A DNA stretch of 64,000 nt from Chloroflexi bacterium HGW-Chloroflexi-3 (GTDB taxonomy: Bacteria > Chloroflexota > Anaerolineae > Anaerolineales > Anaerolineaceae), in NCBI GenBank assembly GCA_002842045.1, contig PHBX01000007.1:51768-115767 (forward strand), given 5' to 3'. This document shows positions 9,211 to 18,329 of this stretch, one piece after another. Made by a program: the position numbers and the translations under genes. Numbering within the stretch: position 1 is the stretch's first letter; each line of letters opens with the position of its first letter. The notes below the pieces were generated by a model. It ran no database searches. It saw nothing but the letters and a program-made list of their open reading frames with translations, and had not been told where the DNA came from.

Positions 9211-9239
9211 AGTTTATTCATGATACCCACATTTGTCAA
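9211..9239 (-). promoter_or_regulatory. Candidate sigma70-type promoter of the his operon
   Basis: On the minus strand TTGACA (9239-9234), a 17-base spacer and TAAACT (9216-9211) form a good -35/-10 pair. The predicted start falls at about 9204-9203, which is the A of the leader peptide ATG. The -35 is a perfect match; the -10 matches 4 of 6 consensus bases. Confidence 0.6.
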
Positions 9240-9485
9240 TAGTTTTGCATCTCTTTGTATCAATTTTCCTGGTTGCATTACGATCCATGTAAAGATTTAA
9301 TCCGATGGATCAAAAAAAATGGAAAAATTAGTAAAATGGCCAGGAAAAGTTTGGTCTCGGGTATTGTGATTGAGATCAGATAATAAATTAAAATCACCTG
9401 AAGAAAGGTGAACTATGAAAATAAAAAAAGGTTTGAATTTTTTTGGGTCGTTATCAACTGCATTTTGGGTTTTGCATTAGGATAG

Positions 9486-10898
9486 TTGGTCGCATTTGGA
9501 TTTTTGAACCTCGATAATCAATTTACTATTGTTTCAATTGGAATTATCAGTGCAATTTGTCATGGCTATCTTTGGATCAGAATTTTAAAAGCTGAAAAAC
9601 AACAATTAAATTTAGAGGGAATTTTCTTAGGAATTCAACTCACAATCGTTACGATGATTGCCGGACTTTATTTTTCTCAACGATTGACTTTTCAAAATAA
9701 CCCAATAATTGGAAACAATTATGAAAAATCCTTTACAAAACTCTGGCAGGCGATGGATAAAGCTTATCCATATTTTGAACTCAAAGGAGTAGATTGGGAT
9801 CAAACATACGAAATGTATCATCCATTGGTGCAGGATGCAGCCAATGATCAGGAATACTATCTGGTTATTGCTCATATGTTAGGTGAGTTAGAAGATGCAC
9901 ACACGGATGTCATTACACCCAACCTGGATAAAAGGCTATTTGCTTCGGTGATAAATCTTGGGGATTTAGCGATTGTCGACCAAATTGGTTATTCTGCTGA
10001 GATGGCGGGTCTACGCCCGGGTATGCTCTTATTAAGAGTCGGAGGGAAATCCATTGAAGAACTTGTTCCTGAAATTGATATATCCTTAAATGAAGCAGCC
10101 ACCCCATGGGTGAAGAAAATCAGAGCTTATAACCAGTTATTGGCTGTCCCGGAGGATATGGATGAAGTGCTTAACATTACTGTGATGGATAAAATTGGAA
10201 CAGAATTGGTATTAGTAATTCAACAATTGAATGCACCATCAGATTGGGTTTCTGAGTTTAATGTTCAAAAAACAAATTCTGTTTCCTGGAAAAAGATGAA
10301 TGATGAAATTGGATACATTCGTGTTGAACGGTTATGGAACAATAAAGATGATATCGTGAATGAATTTGACCAGGCTTTGAATGAGCTTATGGATATGCAA
10401 GGAATCATCCTGGATTTAAGACAAAATGGTGGCGGCGATTCCAGGATCGCTGATAAGATTGCCGGTAGATTTCTGGATAAAAACTTTTCTTATGGGCATG
10501 ATGAATTTCGAAAGCGCCTTTATAAATTTGCCTGGAGAAAATCGATAAATTATGTAGTCAAACCAAGAGGGGATATTTATCAAGGAAAATTGGCTGTTCT
10601 AACTGATTATCCTGTGATGAGTAGCGCTGAATGGATGGTTGGAGCGCTAATAGAGAGTGGTCGGGCAATTTCAAACGGTCGGGTTACAGGTGGATCAACG
10701 GGAAATCCTATCCAATTCTCCTTACCAGGTGGAAAAGTGAGGTATTTCACTGCTGCATTCTACCGACCAGATGGCAATTTAGTCGAAGGGCAGGGATATT
10801 CTCCTGATATTGCTGTCAAATGGACGATTGAGAATTATATTTCGGGGATTGATCCGGATATTCAGGCAGCTTTAGAATGGATGGAAGCCCAGGATTAA
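9486..10898 (+). CDS. Peptidase S41 (tail-specific protease-like), 5' end damaged
   Basis: The 470-residue protein has two predicted N-terminal membrane helices, then an extracytoplasmic part with a PDZ-like segment (GLRPGMLLLRVGGKSIEEL) and an S41/C-terminal-processing-protease core. The core shows GYIRVERL, GIILDLRQNGGGDSRIAD and the nucleophile Ser region VMSSAEW. The only in-frame start is TTG at 9486, without a Shine-Dalgarno. A good start with AAAGGTG lies at ATG 9415 but its frame stops at 9478. The frame of the protease also continues upstream as a plausible membrane helix (FWVVINCILGFALG) that is cut by TAG at 9483. The intact gene probably began at 9415 and has suffered a frameshift near the 7-T run (9438-9444) plus a stop. 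The catalytic part is intact. Confidence 0.82.
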   Translation: MVAFGFLNLDNQFTIVSIGIISAICHGYLWIRILKAEKQQLNLEGIFLGIQLTIVTMIAGLYFSQRLTFQNNPIIGNNYEKSFTKLWQAMDKAYPYFELKGVDWDQTYEMYHPLVQDAANDQEYYLVIAHMLGELEDAHTDVITPNLDKRLFASVINLGDLAIVDQIGYSAEMAGLRPGMLLLRVGGKSIEELVPEIDISLNEAATPWVKKIRAYNQLLAVPEDMDEVLNITVMDKIGTELVLVIQQLNAPSDWVSEFNVQKTNSVSWKKMNDEIGYIRVERLWNNKDDIVNEFDQALNELMDMQGIILDLRQNGGGDSRIADKIAGRFLDKNFSYGHDEFRKRLYKFAWRKSINYVVKPRGDIYQGKLAVLTDYPVMSSAEWMVGALIESGRAISNGRVTGGSTGNPIQFSLPGGKVRYFTAAFYRPDGNLVEGQGYSPDIAVKWTIENYISGIDPDIQAALEWMEAQD

Positions 10899-10930
10899 TC
10901 CAGATCAACCCCGTGGTCATTCATTTGATT

Positions 10931-11431
10931 CTATTTTTTCAGAAAGCCCTTGACCAATAAGAACAAACCCAGCGCAATGATGACGATTGGCCAAAGAATG
11001 AATGAATCGACTCCAAAGAATTTTGCGCCTCCAAAGATAAAGAATAAGATCAGGCTGATCGAAATCAATATAAGGCTGGCGGAAAGTCCATCCGGATTTT
11101 CCTTCGGAGAAATGAGGGTTGCCAGAGCAATGCCAACACCAACAAAACCAGGAATTAACGACCAGGCAAATGCCCAGGTTTCCCAGTTTCCTGTCAGATT
11201 TTGATAAAACAGAATAGCACCGATCCCACCTACAATACAGCCAGGGACAGCTAATCCACCGGTTTGTGTGAATACAGCTAATAAAATGAATACGACACCT
11301 ACTCCCATGACTATCCATGGCCAATCAATAATTGATTTCAAACCTGGAACCAATTGATTTGCCAATAACAATGCTCCGAAGAGGATCAGGATGATTCCCC
11401 ATGCAAAACTTGATTTCTTTTTTTCCATCAC
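10931..11431 (-). CDS. Small polytopic membrane protein (LiaI/LiaF-like TM)
   Basis: The 166-residue protein is almost wholly hydrophobic, with about five to six predicted membrane helices: one at residues 10-27, two around 38-75, and the rest from 90 to 163. It has no catalytic motif. The paired short helices separated by Gly-rich turns resemble the transmembrane part of LiaI/LiaF-type envelope-stress proteins, but the soluble LiaF domain is absent. The next gene upstream on this strand encodes another membrane protein of 'putative sensor' type. It converges with the S41 gene 32 bp away. Function is not assigned. Confidence 0.75.
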   Translation of the reverse strand: MMEKKKSSFAWGIILILFGALLLANQLVPGLKSIIDWPWIVMGVGVVFILLAVFTQTGGLAVPGCIVGGIGAILFYQNLTGNWETWAFAWSLIPGFVGVGIALATLISPKENPDGLSASLILISISLILFFIFGGAKFFGVDSFILWPIVIIALGLFLLVKGFLKK

Positions 11432-11495
11432 TTACTCCTTTAGATTTGATAATTAATTAAATACAATTTTTTTTAATGAATCGGTTAAATAAACT

Positions 11496-12113
11496 TCATT
11501 CTTTTGGATTTAATAATACTGCTGATAATTTCCCGATGAATTGCCCCAGAAAATAATAAAAATGAAACAAACCAGGTAATGCCATCAGCCCTAATATGTA
11601 TAATCCTATTGCTTCGCTGATGGTATCAACTTTCCAAACGCCAAAATGGATGGGGTTCCACGATATGATTAATGGAGAAAATATCATTGAAAACAGAACT
11701 GCAAATCCTGTTACGAGTACAACAAATGAAATAATTCCTATCGGGAATTTCAAGAGGATGAATAAAACACCTTTCCAGGTAGCAGGGTCAGTTAAAAACG
11801 ATTTTAATTTTTGCCAGAGCGAGGTATTTTCAGGAGACATAGGTGAAGTTATAGGAATTGGAATCCCTAAAAGATGGGTCGTTTGTAATCTTTCAAATGA
11901 GATCAACAGCCATATGGTAGGAAATAGCAATGCCAAAATAATTATGCCAACCCAGATGATTAGTAACGAAATCCCTAATGAAAAGCCAACCACCAACAAC
12001 ACAAAATATGCTAATCCAAGGGGAAATGCTAAAAACAGATACAATAGGGTTAAATACATTTTTGGTTTTGCAAAGATCGTAAAATATTTTGTTAAAAATT
12101 GATCCTGTGACAT
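11496..12113 (-). CDS. Membrane protein with a 'putative sensor' domain
   Basis: The 205-residue protein has two repeats of a long hydrophobic hairpin (residues about 20-70 and 115-155), each following a short amphipathic start (KPKMYLTLLYLFLAFPLG; DPATWKGVLFILLKFPIG). This duplicated pattern is typical of the 'putative sensor' domain often found fused N-terminally to histidine kinases. Here it stands alone with no kinase. It sits 64 bp upstream of the LiaI/LiaF-like gene on the same strand and may act with it in envelope sensing. That role is inference. Confidence 0.7.
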   Translation of the reverse strand: MSQDQFLTKYFTIFAKPKMYLTLLYLFLAFPLGLAYFVLLVVGFSLGISLLIIWVGIIILALLFPTIWLLISFERLQTTHLLGIPIPITSPMSPENTSLWQKLKSFLTDPATWKGVLFILLKFPIGIISFVVLVTGFAVLFSMIFSPLIISWNPIHFGVWKVDTISEAIGLYILGLMALPGLFHFYYFLGQFIGKLSAVLLNPKE

Positions 12114-12221
12114 AAATCCTCATTTCTGGATGGATGGAGATTAATCTCTATTTTCATATACAATATACGCCTTTTTCCATGAAAAGTTGCAATTGGAAGC
12201 GAAGAATAAGTTTTAACCCAT

Positions 12222-12262
12222 TAAAACTAAAAAGTGGTTGCCGTGTCATTCAGGCAACCACT
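12222..12262 (-). terminator. Intrinsic terminator after the yceI-like gene
   Basis: On the minus strand AGTGGTTGCC (12262-12253), a 10-base loop and GGCAACCACT (12242-12233) are followed by TTTTTAGTTTT. A perfect 10-bp stem with a T-rich tail lies 18 bases past the YceI stop. Confidence 0.88.
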
Positions 12263-12280
12263 CCTTATAAATTTTTTTCT

Positions 12281-12808
12281 TCAGTCTTCTTGTTTAATCA
12301 GTTCAATTTCAATGTTGACCGATATTTCATCACCAACCAACACACCTCCGGTTTCAAGAGACTGATTCCAGGTAAGTGCCCAATCTTTGCGATTGATTTT
12401 TGTAGTTGCGCTAAAGCCCGCGCTGGTTGAACCCCATGGGCTTTTGGAAATTCCATTGAATTCAACATTTAATGTGACTGGCTTTGTGATGTCCTTGATG
12501 GTCAATTCGCCATTTAATTTGGCATGTTTATTATCAATAACGTTAACATTCGTTCCAACGAACTTCATTTTCGGAGACTCAGCAATGTTAAAGAAATCAG
12601 CAGAACGTAAATGGTCGTCTCGTTGTTGTTGACGTGTGTCGATACTTTCAACATCTATTTCAACCGTTACACTTGTTTTTTCTGGTTGGCTTTCATTTAG
12701 TTCAACCAATCCGGAAAAATTATTAAATCTTCCTCGTACTTTTGCAATCATCATATGGGTGACAGTAAATTCGATCAAAGAATGGGCAGGGTCTATTTGC
12801 CAGGACAT
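12281..12808 (-). CDS. YceI family lipid/isoprenoid-binding protein
   Basis: The 175-residue protein matches the YceI beta-barrel family, whose members bind isoprenoid chains in a lipocalin-like pocket. It begins SWQIDPAHSLIEFTVTHMMIAKVRGRF and later has RDDHLRSADFFNIAESPKM and the GELTIKDITKPV strand, all family hallmarks. There is no signal peptide, so it is probably cytoplasmic, like many Gram-positive and Chloroflexota members. The start ATG 12808 has GGAGG 7 bases upstream and is preferred to an in-frame TTG at 12820. It has its own terminator and appears monocistronic. Confidence 0.92.
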   Translation of the reverse strand: MSWQIDPAHSLIEFTVTHMMIAKVRGRFNNFSGLVELNESQPEKTSVTVEIDVESIDTRQQQRDDHLRSADFFNIAESPKMKFVGTNVNVIDNKHAKLNGELTIKDITKPVTLNVEFNGISKSPWGSTSAGFSATTKINRKDWALTWNQSLETGGVLVGDEISVNIEIELIKQED

Positions 12809-12964
12809 AAATACCTCCAATAATATTACTACATTATATAGTTAGATATAGTAATATTACATATAGAATAATATTTTGTCAAGTTGAATGGCAACATGTA
12901 CAAGGTTAAAAAAAGAACCTCTTTCATTTGTCTAAGAAGTTCTTTAATGATGATGACCAATAAA

Positions 12965-13642
12965 TTAGAAATATCTACCAAATATCGCCAAAAAACCTGG
13001 AATGGATATGACCAGCGATACCAACAGGTGAGCCATGACAATAAAAGTTAGTTTTCCTTGTTTGCGGAATTCCAGCCAGGAGGATACAAGACCACCACAG
13101 GCTGCCACGAATAAGGCAATCCCGTACCTGGTGTAAAGAACAGTTCCACCTGGACTGGTTTGATTACTGGACACAATTGTAATGAAGCCAACAAGCATTA
13201 CTGCAGCTCCCCAGGAAAAAAACCATGGTTGGAGTGATCGAATGATCCTACCAGACCCTTTTTCTTCATTTACAAAACCGATCACCAACATGGATAACCC
13301 TGATAATATGATGATAATCGGTAGAATAATATTCCAATTCAGACCCAAAAGCAGAATCACACAAATAGCGAATGGAAAAATAATTCCCATTATATTGCTT
13401 GCCAGCGAGAATGTGAATCCTTTTTTATTCTGAATCTCGGTGTAAATATTATTAATGGATGCGACGGCTGGGATCAAAAAGAGTAATGCCCACCAATTCT
13501 TCAGCCATTCCAGGTTTGTTCGCTGGACAAAAACAATAATGAGCAGCAACGCTAAAATGGCTGCCCCTGTAATCCGATTGGTTTTTTGAGTAGGATTCTT
13601 TTTGTTATTCTTCAATTCTTTACAGCACCTTCCTGGTCTCAC
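12965..13642 (-). CDS. Polytopic membrane protein of unknown function
   Basis: The protein is up to 225 residues with a basic N-terminus and about seven predicted membrane helices, alternating with short basic loops (EEKGSGRIIRS; EFRKQGK). I see no recognised catalytic motif. The first possible start is GTG 13642, which overlaps the preceding protease gene by 23 bp. TTG 13615 lies just after the protease stop and sits about 12 bases past a GGAAGG, so it is an alternative. The overlap places it last in the tat-PreP gene run. Confidence 0.7.
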   Translation of the reverse strand: MRPGRCCKELKNNKKNPTQKTNRITGAAILALLLIIVFVQRTNLEWLKNWWALLFLIPAVASINNIYTEIQNKKGFTFSLASNIMGIIFPFAICVILLLGLNWNIILPIIIILSGLSMLVIGFVNEEKGSGRIIRSLQPWFFSWGAAVMLVGFITIVSSNQTSPGGTVLYTRYGIALFVAACGGLVSSWLEFRKQGKLTFIVMAHLLVSLVISIPGFLAIFGRYF

Positions 13643-16535
13643 CGAATAATTGGGTTTCCTGATTTACTTTTGTTATGTTTTCCGGAGAACCTAACACAAT
13701 AATACTCGCCAGTTTGTTCAATTCCTTCAATACTTTGGCGAGATGACGGAAATCGGATTCTGAGGTGGATAACAGTTCATCCCGAAATTTCTGGCGATCT
13801 TCGTCTGTGATTCCTAAAATATACCGAACCATGGAAGTATAACCTTTTGCATCCGGTAATTGATAAGTATCCAACTCACCAATTGCACCAATAATGGATT
13901 TGGTCAATTCTGGTTCACTTAGTTCAAAACTTGTCAGAAATTGGGCTGTTAAATCGTAATTTTCAATCGTACTCAATAAATTGGGGTCACGATAAGATAG
14001 AAATGTGAAAATTCCAGAGAGACGGTCAAAACTACAAAAACCACCATAAGCCCCACCCTGGACACGTACCTTTTCCCATAACCAGGTGCTGCGTAAATAT
14101 TGTAGAATCACATTCATCGAGCCATGATCTTTATACCCAAGTGAGTATAAATCGCCACCTTTTCCAACAAAATTCACCTGACTTGGTGCCATCAAACCCT
14201 CGTTGATGATCTGACATTTCTTACTCCAGGGTTGATTCGATAACACAGAAGATGGTAATTGATGAACAAAATGATTTATTTCGGATAAAACAGAATCCCA
14301 ATGAGGTTGGTCTATGGTTACATTGACTAAAAGGTTGTTTTGGTTGAATAATAAATATTTTATTTCCTCTAACGTGGTGGAAATTCGTTCCCATTCCTGA
14401 TCGAAATTATTGATAAGGGATCGAATAAAGAAAAGGTAATCTACTCCACTCATTTGTTCCGTCATCCAGGCAGAGGACGAATATTGAGATTTGAGACGGT
14501 TATTGACAACCCGATGGCCGGATGGGATCAGACCAGCTTCCATCCCGGATTTTTCTTCCAATAAGATTTGTCGGAAACGATCTTTATCACTGAAACTTGG
14601 GACCAGTAAAATATCTGATAATATTGACAACAATGCGGATATCTTATTCACCATCACCTTTGAACGCAGGAATAAATAAGCAACGGAGCCATTTTGTTTG
14701 GCTTTTTCGGAAGTATAAAGCGAATGATGAATACCACCCGTCTCTCTTCCAATGCGCTGGATTAACTCAACAAAGGATTCTTTTTGCGTACCCATCTCCA
14801 ACAATGCCCGAGAAAATAAGCGCAGGTAAGGAAGTTGCTCTGGTGATAAAGGTAACAGACTAAAACCTAAATCAACATAGAGAATTTCACTGGTGAAAAG
14901 ATCGTGGAACAAAATGGTAGCAGGTTCTTTCTGGATGATTTGGATGGGTAACGCTTTTATTTTTGGATCCAGATCATCTTTTCCAAGCATGGGTATAGTT
15001 GCCAGCGCTTCAGGGGAGTCGGGAGATTCCTGCCGCTTTTTTAATTCCAGCGTATCCTGCATGATTTGTTCCAACTGTTCCTGAGAAAAATTTGATTGGG
15101 CTTTTTTCAAGCGAATATTTTCTTTTTCAATGCGTTTTGCGCCAATGGTTGAATCAGGAGAAAGTATGACGGTAACACGATGGTGGTTTTCTAATAGGTA
15201 CTTGCGGATCAGGTTTTCAAATCGGAAAGAGCCATCGGATAATTTCGATTTGATTTCATCCAAAGGCTTTTGAAAGGCAAGCGGTGGAATCGGATCCCGA
15301 TCATATAACCAGGTACTGAGCGTACGCAACATAACGATTAACCCGCGTGGATAAGGACCTGTATTGTTTTCTCTTAAGCTGAATTCAATGGTATTTATAG
15401 AGGCTTCAATTGTTTTGGGATCAATCCCTTCTTCAGCAATTATTTCGAGCGCTGTGAGAATGAGCGTTTCAACATGGGCGAGGTTTTTTGTTTCGATTCC
15501 ACGCATGCCAGTTGAGAAAGCCATCTGACGTGTTTCATCAGATAATCCTCTACCAACGACATCCTCCCCTAATCCAGACTCGATCAGAATTTTTCGTAAA
15601 GGTGAGGCAGGTGTGCCTAGTAAAACATGTTCGAGAATGCCCAGACTGAGTACGAATTCGGGATTGGTACCTTCTGGTAGAAGCCAGTTGATTGTCAAAT
15701 AAGCTTTTGAATTATCAGTATCTTCTCCGCTATCGTAGGGGATAATCCGTCGTTCAGGTTTGGAAAACTTTGGTTGTAATGCTGGTAATGAATTTACTTG
15801 CATTGGTTCAAAACCCTGAAGATATTCATTGATAAGTTGCAAACGTTTTTCAGGATCATCATCCCCATAAAAGTAAATTTTGGCATTGCCGGGGTGATAA
15901 TAAGTTTCATGAAAATTCTTAAATTGTTCATAGGTCAGGTCAGGAATGCATTCAGGATCACCGCCAGATTGATATCCATAAGGTGTATCTGGCATCAATT
16001 GCATTTGACTTTCATCTCCCAAAATATCATCCGGGGAAGAATAAGCCCCTTTCATTTCATTGAAAACTACACCTTTGAAAGATAAATCATCATCAAGATT
16101 ATTCAACTCATAATGCCAGCCTTCCTGCATAAAGGTTTGCGGGGTGATCAGTGGGTAGAAAACTGCGTCGAGATATACATCCACCAGGTTATAAAAATCC
16201 TGTAAATTTGTGCTCGCAACCGGGTAGCAGGTTTTATCTGGATACGTAAAGGCATTTAAAAAAGTATTCAGTGAGCCTTTAATCAGCTCAACAAATGGTT
16301 CTTTAACAGGGAACTTTCTGGATCCACATAATACTGAATGTTCCATGATGTGTGGCAATCCGGTCGAGTTGTTGGGTGGTGTTCGGAAAGTAACTCCAAA
16401 TACTTTATTTTCATCATCGTTAATCACAGACATTAATTCTGCACCGGTCTTGATATGGCGATACATTATCACTTTACTGTTGATCTCAGAAACATCAACT
16501 TCCTTAATTAATTTGAAACCGTGAAGCTTTTTCAT
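13620..16535 (-). CDS. PreP-like M16C metalloprotease (presequence protease family)
   Basis: This is a 971-residue zinc protease of the insulinase superfamily, subfamily M16C, which degrades peptides inside a closed two-half chamber. The inverted zinc motif HIMEH (H62, E65, H66) is followed by SVLCGSRKFPVKEPF, the stretch conserved in PreP/Cym1 proteins. The third zinc ligand is expected in the helix near FNEMKGAYSSPDD. The C-terminal half contains the inactive M16 repeat with RVQGGAYGGFCSFDR. No signal peptide is present, so it is cytoplasmic. The start at 16535 has GGAGG just before it; an in-frame ATG at 16553 lacks one. Free peptide clearance is the likely role. Confidence 0.94.
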   Translation of the reverse strand: MKKLHGFKLIKEVDVSEINSKVIMYRHIKTGAELMSVINDDENKVFGVTFRTPPNNSTGLPHIMEHSVLCGSRKFPVKEPFVELIKGSLNTFLNAFTYPDKTCYPVASTNLQDFYNLVDVYLDAVFYPLITPQTFMQEGWHYELNNLDDDLSFKGVVFNEMKGAYSSPDDILGDESQMQLMPDTPYGYQSGGDPECIPDLTYEQFKNFHETYYHPGNAKIYFYGDDDPEKRLQLINEYLQGFEPMQVNSLPALQPKFSKPERRIIPYDSGEDTDNSKAYLTINWLLPEGTNPEFVLSLGILEHVLLGTPASPLRKILIESGLGEDVVGRGLSDETRQMAFSTGMRGIETKNLAHVETLILTALEIIAEEGIDPKTIEASINTIEFSLRENNTGPYPRGLIVMLRTLSTWLYDRDPIPPLAFQKPLDEIKSKLSDGSFRFENLIRKYLLENHHRVTVILSPDSTIGAKRIEKENIRLKKAQSNFSQEQLEQIMQDTLELKKRQESPDSPEALATIPMLGKDDLDPKIKALPIQIIQKEPATILFHDLFTSEILYVDLGFSLLPLSPEQLPYLRLFSRALLEMGTQKESFVELIQRIGRETGGIHHSLYTSEKAKQNGSVAYLFLRSKVMVNKISALLSILSDILLVPSFSDKDRFRQILLEEKSGMEAGLIPSGHRVVNNRLKSQYSSSAWMTEQMSGVDYLFFIRSLINNFDQEWERISTTLEEIKYLLFNQNNLLVNVTIDQPHWDSVLSEINHFVHQLPSSVLSNQPWSKKCQIINEGLMAPSQVNFVGKGGDLYSLGYKDHGSMNVILQYLRSTWLWEKVRVQGGAYGGFCSFDRLSGIFTFLSYRDPNLLSTIENYDLTAQFLTSFELSEPELTKSIIGAIGELDTYQLPDAKGYTSMVRYILGITDEDRQKFRDELLSTSESDFRHLAKVLKELNKLASIIVLGSPENITKVNQETQLFGETRKVL

Positions 16536-16569
16536 GGTCCTCCGTAAATTCATATTAAATTATTGCTTA

Positions 16570-17643
16570 TTAATCACTCAATTGATAGGTATTATACGTG
16601 CTTTTGCAGGGAGATCCCCAACCCGAGTGCATCTGACGATTGGTCAGATCAATGACCATTGACATAATTGTTTTTTCACTATTGAGAATATTTTTATCTA
16701 TTCCATGATTACAAATCGAATCAGGGTAATTGATGTGGTCTTTTTGAATTCTCTGGAGTGTTCTGATCGTGTGTTTGTCAGTTTGTTTCAGCAAACGTAA
16801 TGCCCGAAAATAACGGACTCTGGCACTGATAAGTTCATCTGGCTCATCTTCGAGCGTACGCATCAATGGATCTAAGTAAAAATTCGTGTGAACCAGGTAA
16901 CCGTCCACACCATAGATCATGCCGAATTGCCTGGCAGATACTTCAATATTGTACATTTCTCCACTTTCATGAACAATCAAATGATTGTAACCAGCAGCCC
17001 TTTGTGAAACGAGGATCCGCTTGATTGCATCGGCTGGTGTGGCAGCAGCCAGTACCGCACGCGAATAAATAACACGGGGAATACCCATCCGGCTGTCGTT
17101 AGGATAAACTGAGTCACAACACTGAGAAATACCGTTCGCGTTAAAACCAATATTCGGTAAAAGACCACCATACGTCATGGCAAGGAAAGGTGGTTCATCT
17201 ATGGGTTTGGCATGAACTAGAAACACGTCAGGTTCTTCATCTGGTGTCCAATCTTCATTGTGGGCAATCAGCACATCACCTTTGGCAGTCATATTTTGAT
17301 TTACGGAGAAAGAAGTGCATTTTGTTAAATGAAGGGCATCACTGGTGACTGCTTCCATCGCGTTTACGACCCTGATTTCATCATACGGAACATTTGCACC
17401 TTCTGCGATTCCTTTCATTTCATCGACATATTGAGGGTAGCGTTCTTCTGCAAAAGGGATGTATTTTTTAGCCTGGATGATAGCGCCATCCCAGGTGAGC
17501 TGAAGTTGATCGTAAGCTTTTTGAATCATCACTTTAGCATTCTCAATTCCATGCTGAATTTGAGGACGCATACTTTCTCCAATTTGCCTTCCAATTTCAG
17601 AATGTGAACCCTGAACCTGGATCATTGGTAATTTATCTGACAT
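16570..17643 (-). CDS. C45-type Ntn-hydrolase (acyl-CoA:6-APA acyltransferase family)
   Basis: The 357-residue protein belongs to the C45/AAT family of autocleaving N-terminal-nucleophile hydrolases. Recognisable parts are MKGIAEGANVPYDEIRVVNAMEA, then the likely cleavage and nucleophile Cys109 in LTKCTSFSV, then HNEDWTPDEE and MTYGGLLPNIGFNANGIS. The family hydrolyses or transfers acyl groups on small amides and peptides; the natural substrate here is unknown. There is no signal peptide. The start at ATG 17643 has AAGGA 7-8 bases upstream; an in-frame start at 17715 would lie in the preceding hydroxylase gene. The gene is between a fatty acid hydroxylase and the PreP-like protease in one apparent operon. 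Confidence 0.88.
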   Translation of the reverse strand: MSDKLPMIQVQGSHSEIGRQIGESMRPQIQHGIENAKVMIQKAYDQLQLTWDGAIIQAKKYIPFAEERYPQYVDEMKGIAEGANVPYDEIRVVNAMEAVTSDALHLTKCTSFSVNQNMTAKGDVLIAHNEDWTPDEEPDVFLVHAKPIDEPPFLAMTYGGLLPNIGFNANGISQCCDSVYPNDSRMGIPRVIYSRAVLAAATPADAIKRILVSQRAAGYNHLIVHESGEMYNIEVSARQFGMIYGVDGYLVHTNFYLDPLMRTLEDEPDELISARVRYFRALRLLKQTDKHTIRTLQRIQKDHINYPDSICNHGIDKNILNSEKTIMSMVIDLTNRQMHSGWGSPCKSTYNTYQLSD

Positions 17644-17675
17644 CAAGAAATCCTTTCTTACCCCCAAAAAACGAT

Positions 17676-18311
17676 CTATTTCTCCCTGGGAAGCGTTGAA
17701 AATACATAATCCCAAATTGGCGAACTAACACCGAATAATTGATCGGGGTATTTATAATGATGTTGCATATGCAATCGTTTTAATTGTTTCCAGATTCCTT
17801 TTCGCATTGGAAAATGGTGGGTGGCATAATGCATAAGATCATAAATCAAATAACCAGTTAAAAAGCCGGCAAAAGCAGGGTACATCCATTGACCGGCTTT
17901 CAAAATTATCTCGAAAACAATGTAAAAAATACCATAAAATAATGCAGCCAGTGGGATACTGACAGCCGGCGGCATGACCAGGCGGGTTTTGACTTTTGGT
18001 TGCGCATGATGTACTCCATGAAAAAGAAACGCCACTCTTTCCTGCCACCCATTGTGAGGTTTAAAGTGAAATAGGTATCTATGGAGAATGTATTCTGAGA
18101 AAGTCCAGATAAAAAGACCCACGAAAAAACCAACCAGGGTGATTGTCCAATTACTCTTCGGGTGCAACGATCCAAGCCAAAAGCAAACAGCCAGGATGGG
18201 AATCCAGATGACAAGAATGGCGATGGGGCTAATGTGAGTAAAAAATTCCATAAAATTCGATTTGAATAACCTGATAGGTTGCTCATCGTGATTCAGTTCT
18301 ATGTGAGACAT
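17676..18311 (-). CDS. Fatty acid hydroxylase superfamily di-iron membrane protein
   Basis: The 211-residue membrane protein carries the four histidine clusters of the fatty acid/sterol hydroxylase superfamily: HRYLFH, HGVHH, HYATHH and HMQHHY. About four helices precede and separate them. The spacing resembles fatty acid 2-hydroxylases, which hydroxylate acyl chains with O2. That is notable next to apparently oxygen-sensitive enzymes in this window and suggests an aerotolerant or microaerobic phase. It follows tatC by 18 bp. Confidence 0.88.
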   Translation of the reverse strand: MSHIELNHDEQPIRLFKSNFMEFFTHISPIAILVIWIPILAVCFWLGSLHPKSNWTITLVGFFVGLFIWTFSEYILHRYLFHFKPHNGWQERVAFLFHGVHHAQPKVKTRLVMPPAVSIPLAALFYGIFYIVFEIILKAGQWMYPAFAGFLTGYLIYDLMHYATHHFPMRKGIWKQLKRLHMQHHYKYPDQLFGVSSPIWDYVFSTLPREK

Positions 18312-18329
18312 ATGACTCCTAAAATAACA

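Noticed and set aside
9071..9240. T-box or SAM-type riboswitch upstream of hisG
   Set aside because: No T-box sequence or riboswitch core is present; the His codons and terminator explain the region better.
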